Of a stretch of DNA of 64,000 nucleotides, positions 11,546 through 23,071 are shown piece after piece. The position numbers and the translations under genes were made by a program. The notes under the pieces are model-generated. The model was given only the letters and a program-made list of their open reading frames with translations, made no database searches and was not told where the DNA came from. The DNA comes from Entophlyctis helioformis (taxonomy: Eukaryota > Chytridiomycota > Chytridiomycetes > Chytridiales > Chytriomycetaceae): assembly GCA_025526915.1 (NCBI GenBank), contig JAHLKH010000034.1:1-64000 (forward strand), written 5' to 3'. Positions within the stretch are counted from its first letter, which is position 1; each line of letters opens with the position of its first letter.

Positions 11546-14019
11546 TCAGCCACGGAAGAGCTCGCCGAGCGCATCGCCGAGGGTCTTGAAAAAGTCGCCA
11601 GAGGGCAGGCTGATCGTGTTGCCCTTGTTGTTGGCGTCATTGCCAAACGACGGCGGCAGGACCGGGCGGGGCGGCGGGGCCGGACGGGGGACACCAGGGG
11701 CAGCAGGGGCAACAGGAGCAACAGGAGCAGCAGGAGCAGCGGGGCAGCGGGAGCGGCACCAGAGACACCCGGCACGCCCTGGAGGAACTGGCCAAGCGTC
11801 GACGCGAGCAGCATGCGACGGACATCCGCAAACAGGTTGATGGTGGCATTGCGGTCCATGGCTGCATCCACGCACGCGCATGGGTGTGTTGGAGTTTTTC
11901 AGGATCGTTAGTCGCCGTTCAAGTGCCGACATCCAGCACACACAAGCCCGAGACGGTGCACATACGGATCGTGAGGGCATTGGTCATGGTGCCGACCAGG
12001 TCCGCGCCGTTGGCGTGGGCAAACTGCATGGGCCATTGACGGTCATGTTAAAGTGGGAGAGCGGGTAAAAGGTGAACGTGTACATGGCGATGGCGCCGGC
12101 CATGCCCGAGTACACGGGGTCGACAAAGTTGATGCGCATGGCCACGTCCCAGGTGAGGATCTCCTTGGGGCGGAGAACGAGGGTCTGGTCGTCGGCGGCG
12201 AGGGCGAGCGGCGTGCGGAACGGGCGGTGCGCGGCGGGTGCCGGCGTGTTGCGCGAAAGGAGCACGCGGACGGCGTCTTTGCCGTCGTCGCCGAAACCGA
12301 GCGAGAGGAGTTGTGCGGGGTACGTAAAGGTAAAGGGCGACTCGAAGGTGGCGCGGAAGGTCGCGTCGACGATGCCGGGGGCGAGCGTGGGCTGGACGTT
12401 GAGGAGATCAATGATGACGTCGGGGAGGTCGGCGCCGAGCGAGGCAACCGGCGCAGTGGGGAACTTTTCGCGGAGCTTCTTGTCTGGGTGTTGGTTGCGC
12501 ATGCCAAGGGTCAGACGCTGCACGAGGCAAGAGAGGCGATCGTGGCAGGCTGCTTACTCAGGTCCTTGACAAAGAAGAAACCAGGCAGGAGGGAGCGCAA
12601 GACACTGGTGTTCTCGCCGCCATTGCCACCGACATTGCCACTGACGGTGGCCGAGATCGAGTATCCCCTGTACCCTGATGACGCCGCGCAGTGTCAGTGA
12701 TTCAGTGTCCATCGCAAGAGCAACAGGAGCCGCAGGAACGTACAGGTGGTGCCCCACACATCGATTGACACCGTCGAGACAGCCTTGAAGTCCGCAACCG
12801 ACACTGTCGAACGCGAGTCGAGCAGCTTCTGGAACGTTGGCATGTCCTGCACGTTGAACGTGACGGCCGTCTTGACGGGCGTGTCCGACGCCGTCGAGAA
12901 CGGCAGACCCTCGACGATGGAATACTCCAGCAGCGGCTTGTCGCCGAGCATGCACGAGACGGTGATGGGGCCGTGGATGCGGCCGTAGAGCGGGAACGCG
13001 GACGTGCGCGGGAAGTATCCGTCGAGCTGGAGTCTGACCGCCGTGTTGGAGATGTTGGTGATCTGGAAGTCGTTGACGACAAGAGTGTCGAACGTGCCGT
13101 CACCAAAGAATCTCTGCCGAGTGGTTTGTGAGGCGGATGTAAGATGAGCGCGAGGTGGATGCGAGGTGGATGCGAGGTGGATGCGAGATGAACGTGTGAG
13201 CCTGGGTGGCGGTTGGTGGCAGCAGCTGGAGGTGGCGGTGGATGCAGACTTACAGCAATGGCGGATGGCACAAACACGGCGTACGTGAGGATGGCCAGGA
13301 TGACGACGAGCCAGAACATCAGCACCGACACGAGCATGATGACGAGGCCGAAGCTGTCGACGCATCAGCCGGTGCCGTTGGTGGCAGATCAAGCGCCGAT
13401 GAGAGCAGAGGCGGCGAATCGCAAACGTTCAAGGGGGCGTGCGTCACGCGCGTGGGCCGATGGCAGTGCAGCGAGGGCAGCTGTCAGCAAGCAGAGCGCA
13501 AGCAGCGACCATCGGCACAGCCAAGCAGAGGCAGCACGGGGCAGGCGGGGCAGCATCGCAGACGGGGGCCGGGCCCCGGTCGGTGGCCACTTACAGCGAG
13601 AAGCGGCTGCCGCAGAAGCGACGGCTGGTCCACTTGCCGCCGGCCGGGCGTTGGCTTCTGGCCGTGCGCGGGCGGCGGAGGCCGCTCTTGAGCGCCATGC
13701 TCTTGGCGGCATGGGCCGCCGCAACGCTGCGCGCAGACTGCTCGGTGCGGTACACCTCGGCGGGCTGGCGCTGGTGCGTGCGGTCCGACGCCGTCGTCTC
13801 GTCCGAGGCCGACCAGCGGTTGAGCAGGATGGTCACGCTGTCGTCGGACTTGTCGTCATCGTAGTAGACTGGGTAGTAGCCATACTGTTGCTGCTGCTGC
13901 TGTTCGTGCTGCTGCTGCTGCACCATCTCCTGCTGCGGGACAGGCTGGTGCTGCTGGTGCTGCAGAGGCTGGTGCTCGTGCACCACCTGCTGCTGGTCGG
14001 TGTCGGCGTGCTTGCTCAT
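11546..14019 (-). CDS. Single-pass membrane protein with LEA-2/DUF3712-like domains
   Basis: Six exons on the minus strand: 14019-13595, 13353-13254, 13113-12744, 12674-12558, 12483-11966, 11861-11546. All junctions are GT..AG and the phases join cleanly. An upstream in-frame ATG at 14058 is possible. Exon 1 encodes a His/Gln-rich cytosolic N-terminus. Exon 2 encodes one hydrophobic helix (FGLVIMLVSVLMFWLVVILA). The rest is beta-rich: TLVVNDFQITNISNTAVRL, PITVSCMLGDKPLLEY and AVTFNVQDM resemble the lumenal LEA-2/DUF3712 modules of fungal vacuolar membrane proteins such as Tag1. The frame changes by one base near 12030 (after MTVNGP) and again in the Ala/Pro repeat near 11700-11740. The family assignment is moderate and rests on pattern, not on a search. 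Confidence 0.55.
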
Positions 14020-14244
14020 GGCGGAACCTGTGTGCGTGTGTGTGGATGACATGGCCATGTCGTGAGTGGCAGATCAGCACGACGCAAGCAGCAACGGGAC
14101 CTGCGCACCAACTCACAAGGCTCTGGGCAAAGCCGGAATCGGTCCTGGATCAGATCTCGTCCAGCCCCCCAAAATTTTCGGCTGCTCGGAGAATCGCCGA
14201 GTGGCTCAACCAAAACTTTCCTGCGAGACGAGCGACGCCTTTGG

Positions 14245-15989
14245 ATGACGGTGCTCCATAGCCTCGAGGAGCTGCTGTGCTGCTGCAGTCCCAGCATGCG
14301 GCGCAAGGTGCGCCAGCGCAAGCAGGAAGAGCGGTTCCTTGCGCTGGCTGCCAACGCCCAGCACAAGTAAGCCCGATCGCTGCTGCTGCTGCTTCTCCTG
14401 CTCCTGCTGCATCTCTCGACTTTGAACGGCAGCAGTGCTCTGACAAACAAGCTCGCTGTGTGTGTGTGTGCATCGCATGGCGGCATCGCATGGCGGCATC
14501 GCAGGCAAGAGCAGGAGGTGTTTGTTGTTGCCCACGGCCAGCCCGCACCCCGATCGGCCCCCGTTGTCCAGCCTCCAGTGCAGCCCCCTCTCCAAGGCTT
14601 TCCCATGCAGCCGCAGGGATACGCCGGCCCACTGCCGGCTGTGCAGGTCGTCGGGCAGCAGCAGCCGCAGCCGAGGCCGTTTACGCAGCTCAAGAACGAC
14701 AGCGTTGCCGTGATCAGCGTTGTGGCAGTCGAGCCGGCCGTCATCCAACTTCCTCCGGTCAAGAAACGGCATGCGGCTCCTTTGCAGACGGCCGGCTATG
14801 CCGCTGTTCCGACCGCTGCCCCGTATGGCGCCGTTGATCAGGCTGCGATCATGCAATACCACCACCAACTGCAGCAGCAGCAGCAGCAGCAGCATCAGCA
14901 GCAGTACGTCCATGAGCAGCACACAACGCAGTCGCACAACGTCCAAGTGGTTCGACAGCAGCAGCAGCAGCAACAGCAAATCTTGCAGCGGCCAACGAAC
15001 ACAAACGAAGCTTTTGCTGGTGTCGGACGCGCGCCGTTGGTGGCATCGTTGCCCTTGGCAGCCATTCATCCGACGCCGGCTGCACTTGCTCCAACCGTTG
15101 TTCCAGCCGCAGGCAGCGGCCCCGCTCCCGCCGTGGCAAATGCTGCGTCTCTCGTGGCTGCAGCAAGCACGGCAACGTTGGCGACGGCTGGCCGTCCCGT
15201 TGTCCTTGGCTCGCCACTCAGCCCAGAGTTGCCGCCAATGTCGCCGCCGATCATGGAAGGACTGCCCATGTCCACCGCCCACCATCCGTTGTCGGACCTG
15301 CACACGCTGAGCAAGCACTCTCGGGCGATGCAGCGCCGGTCGATGGAGCTGCTCAGTCGCCAAGAAGCGCAGCAACTCGAGCAGACACGCAGCAGACGAC
15401 GCAGCAGACGACGCAGCAGACAACCACATATCACCAAGAATCCCATCGCACAGAACAGACACAGCAGACGCAGCAGACACAGCAGCACCACATTGTCGCC
15501 CAGCGTCGATCGCTCGAAACACTCGACTCAACGCTGCACGACCAGCACGTCCAGCTCAGCCAGATGCAGGAACATCTCGCACAGCTGCAACAGATGAACA
15601 CGATACAGCGCATGCGCTCGGCCCAGTCTCTGCAGGCAGCCATGGCAGCCGCGTCCATCACGCAGTCGCCCAAGCAGTGGGCCAACACCGCCGCCGCCGC
15701 CGCCAGCCAGCAGCACGACTCGGACGACTTTTTCACCGAAGTGGGCAAGGGCGTGTCGCTTGGGACGCTGGCGACCAAGTGGCTGAACACGTCCACGACG
15801 CATTTGGTGACGGCTCATGACGAGACGAGCGGCAGCAATGCGGGATCCGCTGGTCGGATGCCTGCACAGGTGAGCAGACAGGGAGCCGTCAAGGGGAAGC
15901 CGAGCCGCAAGCAGCAGCCGCGCCGCGCGGCCTCGAACGAGACGCTGCGATTCGACCAAGGCCCTCCGTCGCCCCCAATGTCTTCTTGA
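14245..15989 (+). CDS. Gln-rich protein with Cys-cluster N-terminus, unknown function
   Basis: Exon 1 (14245-14366) encodes MTVLHSLEELLCCCSPSM followed by a basic, Lys/Arg/Gln-rich helix (RRKVRQRKQEERF). The intron 14367-14504 ends at GGCATCGCAG and exon 2 continues KQEQEVFVVAHGQ in phase. Exon 2 carries Pro/Gln-rich sequence, poly-Gln runs near 14870-14900 and 14955-14985, and a C-terminal coiled-coil-like HVQLSQMQEHLAQLQQM segment. The frame shifts by one near 15385, where a Q/T repeat is otherwise continuous. The triple Cys next to a basic patch could be palmitoylated; that is inference. I recognise no domain. Confidence 0.55.
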
Positions 15990-16188
15990 TGGACTCCAAT
16001 ACAATACAATCCAAAACATGGAGGAGGAACGCTTTACCGCGTCGGCTCGCTTGCACGTGCGTGGTGCGCCTGGCGGGAAACAGCAGCCCAAGGGCGGGCG
16101 GGACAATGCCCGGAATGCTGGCTGAGCGCAAGGGAGGGCGGTGCCATTGGTGCACAGGGACGGCCGGCGCGGTCCGCCTGGGCCAGCC

Positions 16189-16194
16189 TATAAG
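16189..16194 (+). promoter_or_regulatory. TATA box of the Ser-rich gene
   Basis: CCTATAAGG lies about 60 nt upstream of ATG 16251. The spacing matches three other TATA-to-ATG pairs in this window. Confidence 0.5.
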
Positions 16195-16250
16195 GCGGCA
16201 GAATCCCTCGGACATCGCACCCCCACTTACCAACAACAGCAGCGCCAGCC

Positions 16251-17981
16251 ATGTCCATGACCAGAGGCATCGGCAAGCCAGCACCAATCGACACATTGCT
16301 GCTGCTGCCGCATGTGCAGCAGCCGCGTGCGTCGTCCTCGTCCTCGTCCACGTCGCCGTCGTGCCAGGCGTTCACGCCAACGAGCGGCATGACGATGGCG
16401 GATGAAACAGCAGAGGCCATCGCAATGGCAGCAGCCACCGTGGGGCGGGCGGCCAGCAGACGGGCCACCATCGCAGCCACGAGCAGCACGTCCCCGCATA
16501 CGCATGCGCATGCGCACGAGCGGGCGGCAGGCAGGCACCTGTCGATGCCGTCGTCGGCCATGTCGGCCGTGGCGTCGGCAGCAGACAATGCGGGCATGGC
16601 AGCCGCTGGCCGATGACTCACTTGCCCCAGAAAGCCGACGAGTGCCACGGCGAGCGGCGGCGTTCATGCCCTCGGACGAGCGGGCACGGGCTGCAGCGGA
16701 CAGCATCGACCATGACAACCACGACCACCACCACCACACCACCAACCACAACGACCAACCACAGCACGACAGCCACCGGAAAGCCGTTCTGGAAGAGGTT
16801 CGGCATCCGCCGCATGAGCACGTCCGACACGCTGCCCGAGCCACGCCACCGTTCCGAACACGCCTCGGACGACAGCAGCGCAATGGCAACAGCACCAAGA
16901 GCCGTGGCCACAGACGGCGGTCGTCGCTGTCGGCCCCGTTCGCGCCGCTGCCCGGCCGCTTCCGCACGTCCCTTCCGAACTTTCCTCTTCTGGATCTGGC
17001 AGCAGGGCCGCACGGCGTCTGCAACGAATGCCGAGCCAGCATCGGACGCATCAGCAGCAGAGCCGTTCTCGCTGTCGCTGCCGTGGCTGTCGCTCAAGTC
17101 CCTCAAGATCGCCGCCCATGGCGCAAGTCTGACCCGTCTCCGCCTACATCCTCGTTCCTGACGCCGACAGAGATTGCGCAACGCGACGCAGACATGGCTC
17201 GCACGCAATCGGCAGCATCGATGGCCAAGATTACGCCAACGCCGCCACTCGAGTCGCTGGTGCTGCCGCACCACATGGAGCTCATGCGCGAAGACCCGCA
17301 CGCGCAGCACGCATTCTATCACACTGGCGGCTTCTCCACACTGCCCAACCCGCGATCCAGGCAGCTGCACTCGCTGCACGACCCGTCCAACGCTGGCCAG
17401 CCGCTTTCGGCAGCATCTGACGTCATGTCGGTGCTCACCGTGTGCAATGCGACGGAAAGCGACACGCAGGTCATCTCCCCCAGCGAGCGGCGGCCGAACC
17501 TGTCGTCGCACACGTACCACACAGCGCCACGGCCAACCAGCTTGCGCAGCACCAGCACAGGAACAACGGTATCAGGATCCACGCAGGTCACAAGCCCGAT
17601 CCAGCGTCGGTCCACGTACCATGCCGCGCAACACAGGTCATGCTGGCCGAGTGGCTGCCGTCTGCGCCGTCGACACTCAAACGCGTCTCGTCGCCATCCG
17701 CGCTGCAGTCGCCGAGCAGCTCGTCGGCATTGTCGCCATCGTCGGCTTCGTCCGCATACCCGTCGGCCGCGCCGGCATCGACATTGGCTGCGCTCCCTGT
17801 CGACCAGATCTCGATCAGCGACATGTTTGCCGATGTGCTCGAGTGCGGGTTCGACGATCTCGCAACCAAGTATGGCGTGGTTGCCGACTGCGTGTATACG
17901 GACACGCCGGCTGTTGTGGTTCACATGGCGGACGGCCCCGTGCTGCTTCCCAGCACCGGTTTCGTGATTGCCAACCCCTAA
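16251..17981 (+). CDS. Ser/Thr-rich low-complexity protein, unknown function, frame broken
   Basis: ATG 16251 (MSMTRGIGKP) follows a TATA box. Convincing coding segments appear in different frames: an N-terminal Ala/Ser-rich part to about 16610, a basic segment GKPFWKRFGIRRMSTSDTLP near 16770-16850, a Ser/Pro-rich middle (SLVLPHHMELMREDPHAQHA, 17250-17320) and a C-terminus DQISISDMFADVLECGFDDL ending at 17981. At least two one-base frame changes or unmodelled introns are needed, including one near 17640. The C-terminal ~45 residues are the only part that looks globular. TAA overlaps an AATAAA at 17980-17985. No family recognised. Confidence 0.4.
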
Positions 17982-18131
17982 TAAACCCATAGTATCAACA
18001 CGACTCTGGTTGTGGGCATTGTGTGCACATTGTGGCTGTGCGAGACGGTGTGAATGCAGCGGGAATGTAGACAGGTTTCATTGGATACAGGACTTGGGGG
18101 ATATGGCAGACGAGTCACACGCAAGGGGGGT

Positions 18132-18860
18132 TCACGCCTTGTAGACAGACACCTCCAGCGCATCGACCTCATCCGAGTACTCGAGATGCGACAGGATAGT
18201 GCGGCTGGTAAACTTGGGGTGCGCGCGGATCCAAGCAAGGTACTCGGGCGTTCCCGGGTTGATGGTGTTGTCGGCCACGACAACGGACCCGTCGCGAAGC
18301 AGGTTCTTGCGCACGACGAGGTCGACGTCTCGCTTGTACAGATCCTTCCAGTGATCGACAAAGAGCATGTCGATGTGGTCGACACCCGCATCAGCGAGCG
18401 CCGTGTAATGCGTGTCAAACGATCCCAGGATAAAGGTGACACGGTCGGACAGGCCGGCATGCTCGACGATGCCGCGGGCGACTTGGGTGGTCGTGGGGTT
18501 GACGTCAAACGAGATGTACTTGCCGCCGGCGGGGATGTGCCGAGCGAAGCAGACGGCAGAGTAGCCGACGTAGGCGCCGAGCTCGACCATGACCGACGGT
18601 CTGTGCGTGGCAATGAGCGACTCGACAATGGCACCCTTTTCGTCGCCGACGTTCATGAGCCAGTTGCCAGCGAGGGCGAACTCGTCAATGACTTGGAGGA
18701 CATGGGCCGGGTCGTTCTTGCGGGCCGTGGCAACAACGTGTGCGAGCAGGCGTTGCTCCTTGGCGTATCCGCGTGCCTCGCGGCCGCCAGATGTCTTGAA
18801 AACAGGCGTGGTGGTGGTGGTGGTGGTGCCCTGGGCGGCCGGCTGCTTGTCCGAGATCAT
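18132..18860 (-). CDS. Catechol O-methyltransferase-like SAM methyltransferase
   Basis: A 242-residue Rossmann methyltransferase that would transfer a methyl group from S-adenosylmethionine to a catechol hydroxyl using Mg2+. The SAM motif is VELGAYVGYSAVCFAR. The metal and catalytic region is MLFVDHWKDLYKRD, and the second conserved block is LLRDGSVVVADNTINPG, all close to vertebrate and fungal COMT. ATG 18860 (MISDKQPAAQG) was chosen over upstream in-frame ATGs because a TATA box lies about 60 nt upstream of it and would fall inside any longer protein. It has one exon and ends TGA at 18132, convergent with the Ser-rich gene. The substrate cannot be told from sequence. Confidence 0.9.
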   Translation of the reverse strand: MISDKQPAAQGTTTTTTTPVFKTSGGREARGYAKEQRLLAHVVATARKNDPAHVLQVIDEFALAGNWLMNVGDEKGAIVESLIATHRPSVMVELGAYVGYSAVCFARHIPAGGKYISFDVNPTTTQVARGIVEHAGLSDRVTFILGSFDTHYTALADAGVDHIDMLFVDHWKDLYKRDVDLVVRKNLLRDGSVVVADNTINPGTPEYLAWIRAHPKFTSRTILSHLEYSDEVDALEVSVYKA

Positions 18861-19267
18861 TGTGCGAGGGAGTGTGGTGGAGCTGAATGCGGCTGCATGA
18901 GGGCGGGAGGACGCTGCTCTTATACCCGCCGTAGTCGATGACTGCGCGGGCAAGTACGCTTTAAGCGACGGCAGGTGGCGCTTGATGATTGGCTGCAGCT
19001 TCCGAGAGAGCATCCTGTGGCCGTTGTGGCACGGGTGGTCGCGCTGGCTTTTGACAATAACCAAGGCAAGTGCATCCGAGGCTCGGCTGACCCGGACCGA
19101 CCGGCAAGGTTTTGGCTTCCGGCGAGCTCTGATTGGCTGGCTCGTGGCGGCGGCATCGTGATCAGATTTGCCGTCGACACGCACAACACGGCATCGGAAG
19201 GGCTTCATTGGGTCGGCATCCGACGCAGCCGGAACGATCCAGAACGAGCCCGAATGTGCACAGCAGG
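18861..19267. other. Promoter region of the methyltransferase and 3' flank of the GPCR gene
   Basis: 407 nt. The leftward frame of the methyltransferase stays open across it because of high GC content, but the TATA box at 18918-18924 argues it is promoter. Nothing else recognisable. Confidence 0.5.
18918..18924 (-). promoter_or_regulatory. TATA box of the methyltransferase gene
   Basis: The minus strand reads GGGTATAAGAGC about 60 nt before ATG 18860. It decides the start codon of that gene. Confidence 0.6.
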
Positions 19268-20713
19268 TCAGATGTGCCCTGCGCTCCCATTCGTGTTCCG
19301 AGCAGCTCCCACATCGCCAGCGTCCGGCCCTCGTTTCTGCCGTCCAAACAGCCACATGATCCTGCCCGTGATCTCCAAGAACACCTTGCGGTACGGCGGG
19401 TCGAGGTAAAAGAACAGCGCGGGCATGACCACCGTCGTGGACGTGGCCGCAACGGCCGAGCTGGAATCAATGGCCCACGAGACCGGGCGGCCGCTAAAGA
19501 ACTGGTATGACCACATGCACGTGAAGATGATCCACACCGTCGCAAAGGCGGACGTGAGGAGCACGGCGCGTTTGATGACGAGCATCTCAAGCGTCACTTT
19601 CTGGCACGGCGTGGCATGCGAAAACGATGAGGTTGACAATGTGTCTTTTGATTGCGACTTGGCCTTGAATTTGACGGGAATGTGGGCCATTGCAGATGCG
19701 GGACGCTTGTCTTTGGCCGCTGCTTTGGAAAATGCGGCTGCAACTGCCGCTGATGATTCTGCTGGTCGAAGTGGCGTCATCGAGCCGGGCTTTGGCAATG
19801 AAGGCGATGACGGTGAATGATGCTGTTGCTGCCGCTGATGTCGCATGTGCCCATGACGTCTCGAGTTTGGATCTCTGCAGTATCGGTCACTGCTCCAGTC
19901 TTGGATGTCGACCCTTTGGTCGTGGACATCTTGTAGCCCTTGCCTGCCGCGGACTTGAGCTGCATGGAGATGCTGTGCAGCTTGTTCCAGATCAGGTAAT
20001 AGACCAGCCCGATGGCCATGGGCGTGCTGGCAACAACCAAGAGGATGGCGCCAGTGAGGAACATGGTGACGGGCTTGCGCGACGGCACGTCAATAGCGCA
20101 GTACATGCCACTGGCTTGGATCGTGTATGGGTCGTTCAGCCCGCGATACGGAATGAGCGGCTGCACACGGATCTTGCGATTAGTAACTCGCCATGGATAC
20201 CGCGACTTGCAATCAATGCAGAACACGCACGGGCCAAATGACACACCTGCATACCCAGCACAACGGCAACACTCCACACCACGGCAAGGCCGACCAGGAT
20301 CTGTTGGTGCGACACGTCAGGACCCATCCACACGAGTGTGTACCAATGCGCAAGCGCCATGAGCACGAGCGTCAAGATCGATGCAGTATTAGCGTCTGCG
20401 CAGCGAACCCAAATATCTGGCAAAGCACATGATTCGCGAGCGGCGATGCAATATCAAGCGAGTCGGCGGGCGATGCCCAATGTGCAGCAATCTCGGGAAG
20501 CCGCATGAGCAAGTACGTGACGGTGGTGAGGCTGTCGGTGATGGCGAGGTTGAGATTGATGAGCGTCGAGGGCTGAGACCGCAGGCGTTTGTTGACGGCG
20601 ATGGTATAGATAATGAGGGCATTGCCCGCGAGTCCGACGAGCGATATGACAGTGACGATGTACGTGAGGAACATATGATTGATTGCAATGCGGCCGTTGC
20701 TGGCGTCATACAT
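19268..20713 (-). CDS. Seven-transmembrane receptor (rhodopsin-like GPCR)
   Basis: Start ATG 20713 (MYDASNGRIAIN) directly precedes TM1 (VISLVGLAGNALIIYTIAV), which carries the GN motif of class A receptors. TM2 has LINLNLAITDSL with the conserved Asp. TM3 and TM4 follow; the joint between IFGFAAQ and ANTASILTLVLMALAHWY needs one missing base near 20390. An intron at 20239-20177 (GTGTGT..GCAAG, with a TACTAAT-like branch site) links LGMQ to IRVQPLIPY. TM5 is AILLVVASTPMAIGLVYYLI. A long third intracellular loop contains another frame change near 19845. TM6 (VLLTSAFATVWIIFTCMW) and TM7 (TTVVMPALFFYLDPPYRKVF) complete the set. No DRY motif is evident after TM3, and the NPxxY position reads LDPPY. 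The ligand is unknown. Confidence 0.7.
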
Positions 20714-20830
20714 GGCGCCGGGGTCTACTGCTTTCTTGGGGTAAAATCCCAAAACTACACTGCACAATGATCAGGAGATTTGAACAAAAAGGACAGACGT
20801 TTTCTTGAGAAGCGAAACAATAATATTAGA

Positions 20831-22690
20831 TCACCGGCCCGAGCCTACAACAACAATGACGCCGTCTGTGCGAAGGACAGGCTCAGATGGTCCAATAGTC
20901 GCAGCAGGAGCAGAGCCGCGTGATCTGTTCCAGGGCATGCGGGACGTCCATGTCGTTGGTGCTGCTGGAAACAAGTGCGGGTCGTCCACTGCAAGCACCA
21001 CCGGCGTTCGGTCATGCGGATCAGCGCGGTACACTGGCGGCTCTCTCAGCAACGGCACTTGCGACATCTCTCCATACGACTCGGCGCCAGTGTCGCTGGC
21101 TGTGGATACAGACTCGTTGTCTTGTTGGCCGCCGCGATCGTGGTACACAACCACCGCATCCGCAACCGTGCAGATGGGCCGGTTCGAGCGCGACCGTAGT
21201 ACCGACATGATATCAGGCCGATGTCTTATCCACGTGAACAGCACGATACAGGCAATGCCAATGATGCCGGCGATCGAGCCGAACCGTATCATGGACCCCA
21301 CATCAAAGTTTGATCTGTTCGCCGTCTCGGTGGTGGGCCCTCCATTTAACCCAGGCCAGCGGCGCGGTGTCGACCCTGTGCTCGGAAACAGCCAATCTTC
21401 GGCCGTGAACACCATCGCAGCCGCGACGGACGGAGCGGCATACAGACTCGTGTTCGTGATCGCAGCGGCCGGAAACCGTGCATCTGACAGCCGCCGATTG
21501 CCGCCGACGTCTGGCCGCGGCCCCTGCCCGCCCGTTCCCGTGAGACCGCCCAGACAGTCTGCCTGGAGCGGCGGCTTGACGAACCGGTCCAGCTCCTCGC
21601 ACATGGCACCCACATCGCGCACGAGCTCGCGCGCACCGCGACCACGCACTGCTTCCTCGCACACAGCATGCGGACACACCATGGTGCGCATCACCCGCAT
21701 GTCGGTCGGACTCTCTGCTGTCACGATCGAGTGCGTGACATTGACCAGCGCGCATCGCTCAAACACGTACCGCAGAACACCATGGCTGACGACCGTGCTG
21801 TCGTCACACGCGGCAGCGCTTCCTCCTCCCGTGCCTCCTCCTGCCGATGCCGGGGCCGTTGCGTTGGCATCCGGCACCGTGTAGGCTTCGGCAAACACCG
21901 CGCTCGCCAGACTGCGCCAGCCGGTCTTGGTTGCATCGACGGCAGGGATCGCCTTGTTGGCGAGCGCTCCGGCCACGTACCTGCCAGCGCACACGGGGAT
22001 CACCGGTCAGCACACTCGGCCATCCATCGCCACCATCCGTCCATCCATCCATCAAGCCAGCAGCGGACAAGCAGGCACGTACGTCAGGTCCACCGACCCC
22101 ACGGCACCCAGCAGCGTGTACACGGGCGTGCACCCGCTGCTCGGTCCGGCAGACTCGGCCCAGCTGGCGACCACGACGCAGTCTGTGCACGTGGCATCTG
22201 TGCATGAATGTCGCTTCACGCTTGGCACAAGGTCCGCCGGAGCGAACGACTCGTACATGTACGGCCGGTCGATGCCGTTGCCGCCGTTGCTGCTGCTGCT
22301 GCCGGCACGCCGACACACGCCCGAGCGATCCAGCGATGCCCCGTCGGCCAGCACGGGCGGGACATGGAGCACGGGAACCAGCCAGTCGACACCACGTTGC
22401 AGATTGGCCGGCTGGGCAGTGACAGCGACGGCGGAGGTTGCGGATGCTGCCGGACAGTCGCTCAGCTGGAACCACAACGTGAGGCCGTCGAGCAGGTCGG
22501 CTCGCTGGGATGGCGGCGAGAGGCCCGGCATGGTGTTTGCGGGCCGCGGCGTCGGCACCGATGGTGCGGCGGTCGCATGTGCTGGCGATGGCTGAGCGAG
22601 TGTGTGGTGCACGCCAAGAAGGACTGACGTGAGAGCAAGCATCACTGAAATGGACGGCCGGGCCAGGGCGGCGGACGGTTGCAAGGGCAT
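20831..22690 (-). CDS. Secreted-domain single-pass membrane protein, orphan
   Basis: Two exons, 22690-22083 and 21980-20831, split by an intron (GTACGT..TGGCAG) inside VDLT/YVAGALANK. ATG 22690 gives a signal peptide (SVMLALTSVLLGVHHTLAQP). The ectodomain of about 450 residues is Cys-containing (CTDATCTDCVVVASW, CPHAVCEEAV) with possible N-glycosylation sites (NVTHS, NTSLY). One helix (SIAGIIGIACIVLFTWI) is followed by an acidic/Ser tail with SYGEMSQVPLL. The architecture suggests a surface protein. No family recognised. An upstream in-frame ATG exists (near 22915), but the residues before 22690 are Gln/Ala runs. Confidence 0.6.
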
Positions 22691-23071
22691 TGCTGCTGCT
22701 GCTGCTGCTGTTGATGCTGCTTTCGATGGCTGTGATGGCTGCGATGTCGGCAATGTTGCTGAGGCTGTTGGCTGCTGCTGCTGCTGCTGCTGGCGGACGC
22801 CTGTCAAGTGTTGGCGTGGCGGCTTCACGATGCAATGCAACGTCAGAGATCCAGACGGCTGTGCAGAGTTGATTCCGACCAAGCAGCGGTGAAAATCCAT
22901 AGCGAACCGTGACATCGTGTGACCAGCGCGTCTGACTGGCGACTCTGCACGGCTGCTGCTACTGCTACTGCTGCTGCTACTTCTTCTTCTGCTGCTTCAA
23001 GAGTAAACGTGAAGAGGTGGCATAAATAAAATGTAGATCCACAGGTGTTAATTGACTCAGCCCAAGCAAGC
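22691..23071. other. Intergenic: eL6 3' flank and 5' flank of the orphan membrane protein gene
   Basis: 381 nt with CTG/GCT trinucleotide runs (22695-22790 and 22953-23000). No promoter element recognised. Confidence 0.4.

Noticed and set aside
16251..17981. A fully resolved multi-exon model for the Ser-rich gene
   Set aside because: I could not choose between introns and indels for the frame changes, so only the extent is given.
18861..19355. Extended N-terminus for the methyltransferase, possibly a targeting peptide
   Set aside because: A TATA box falls inside it, and the COMT core starts soon after ATG 18860.
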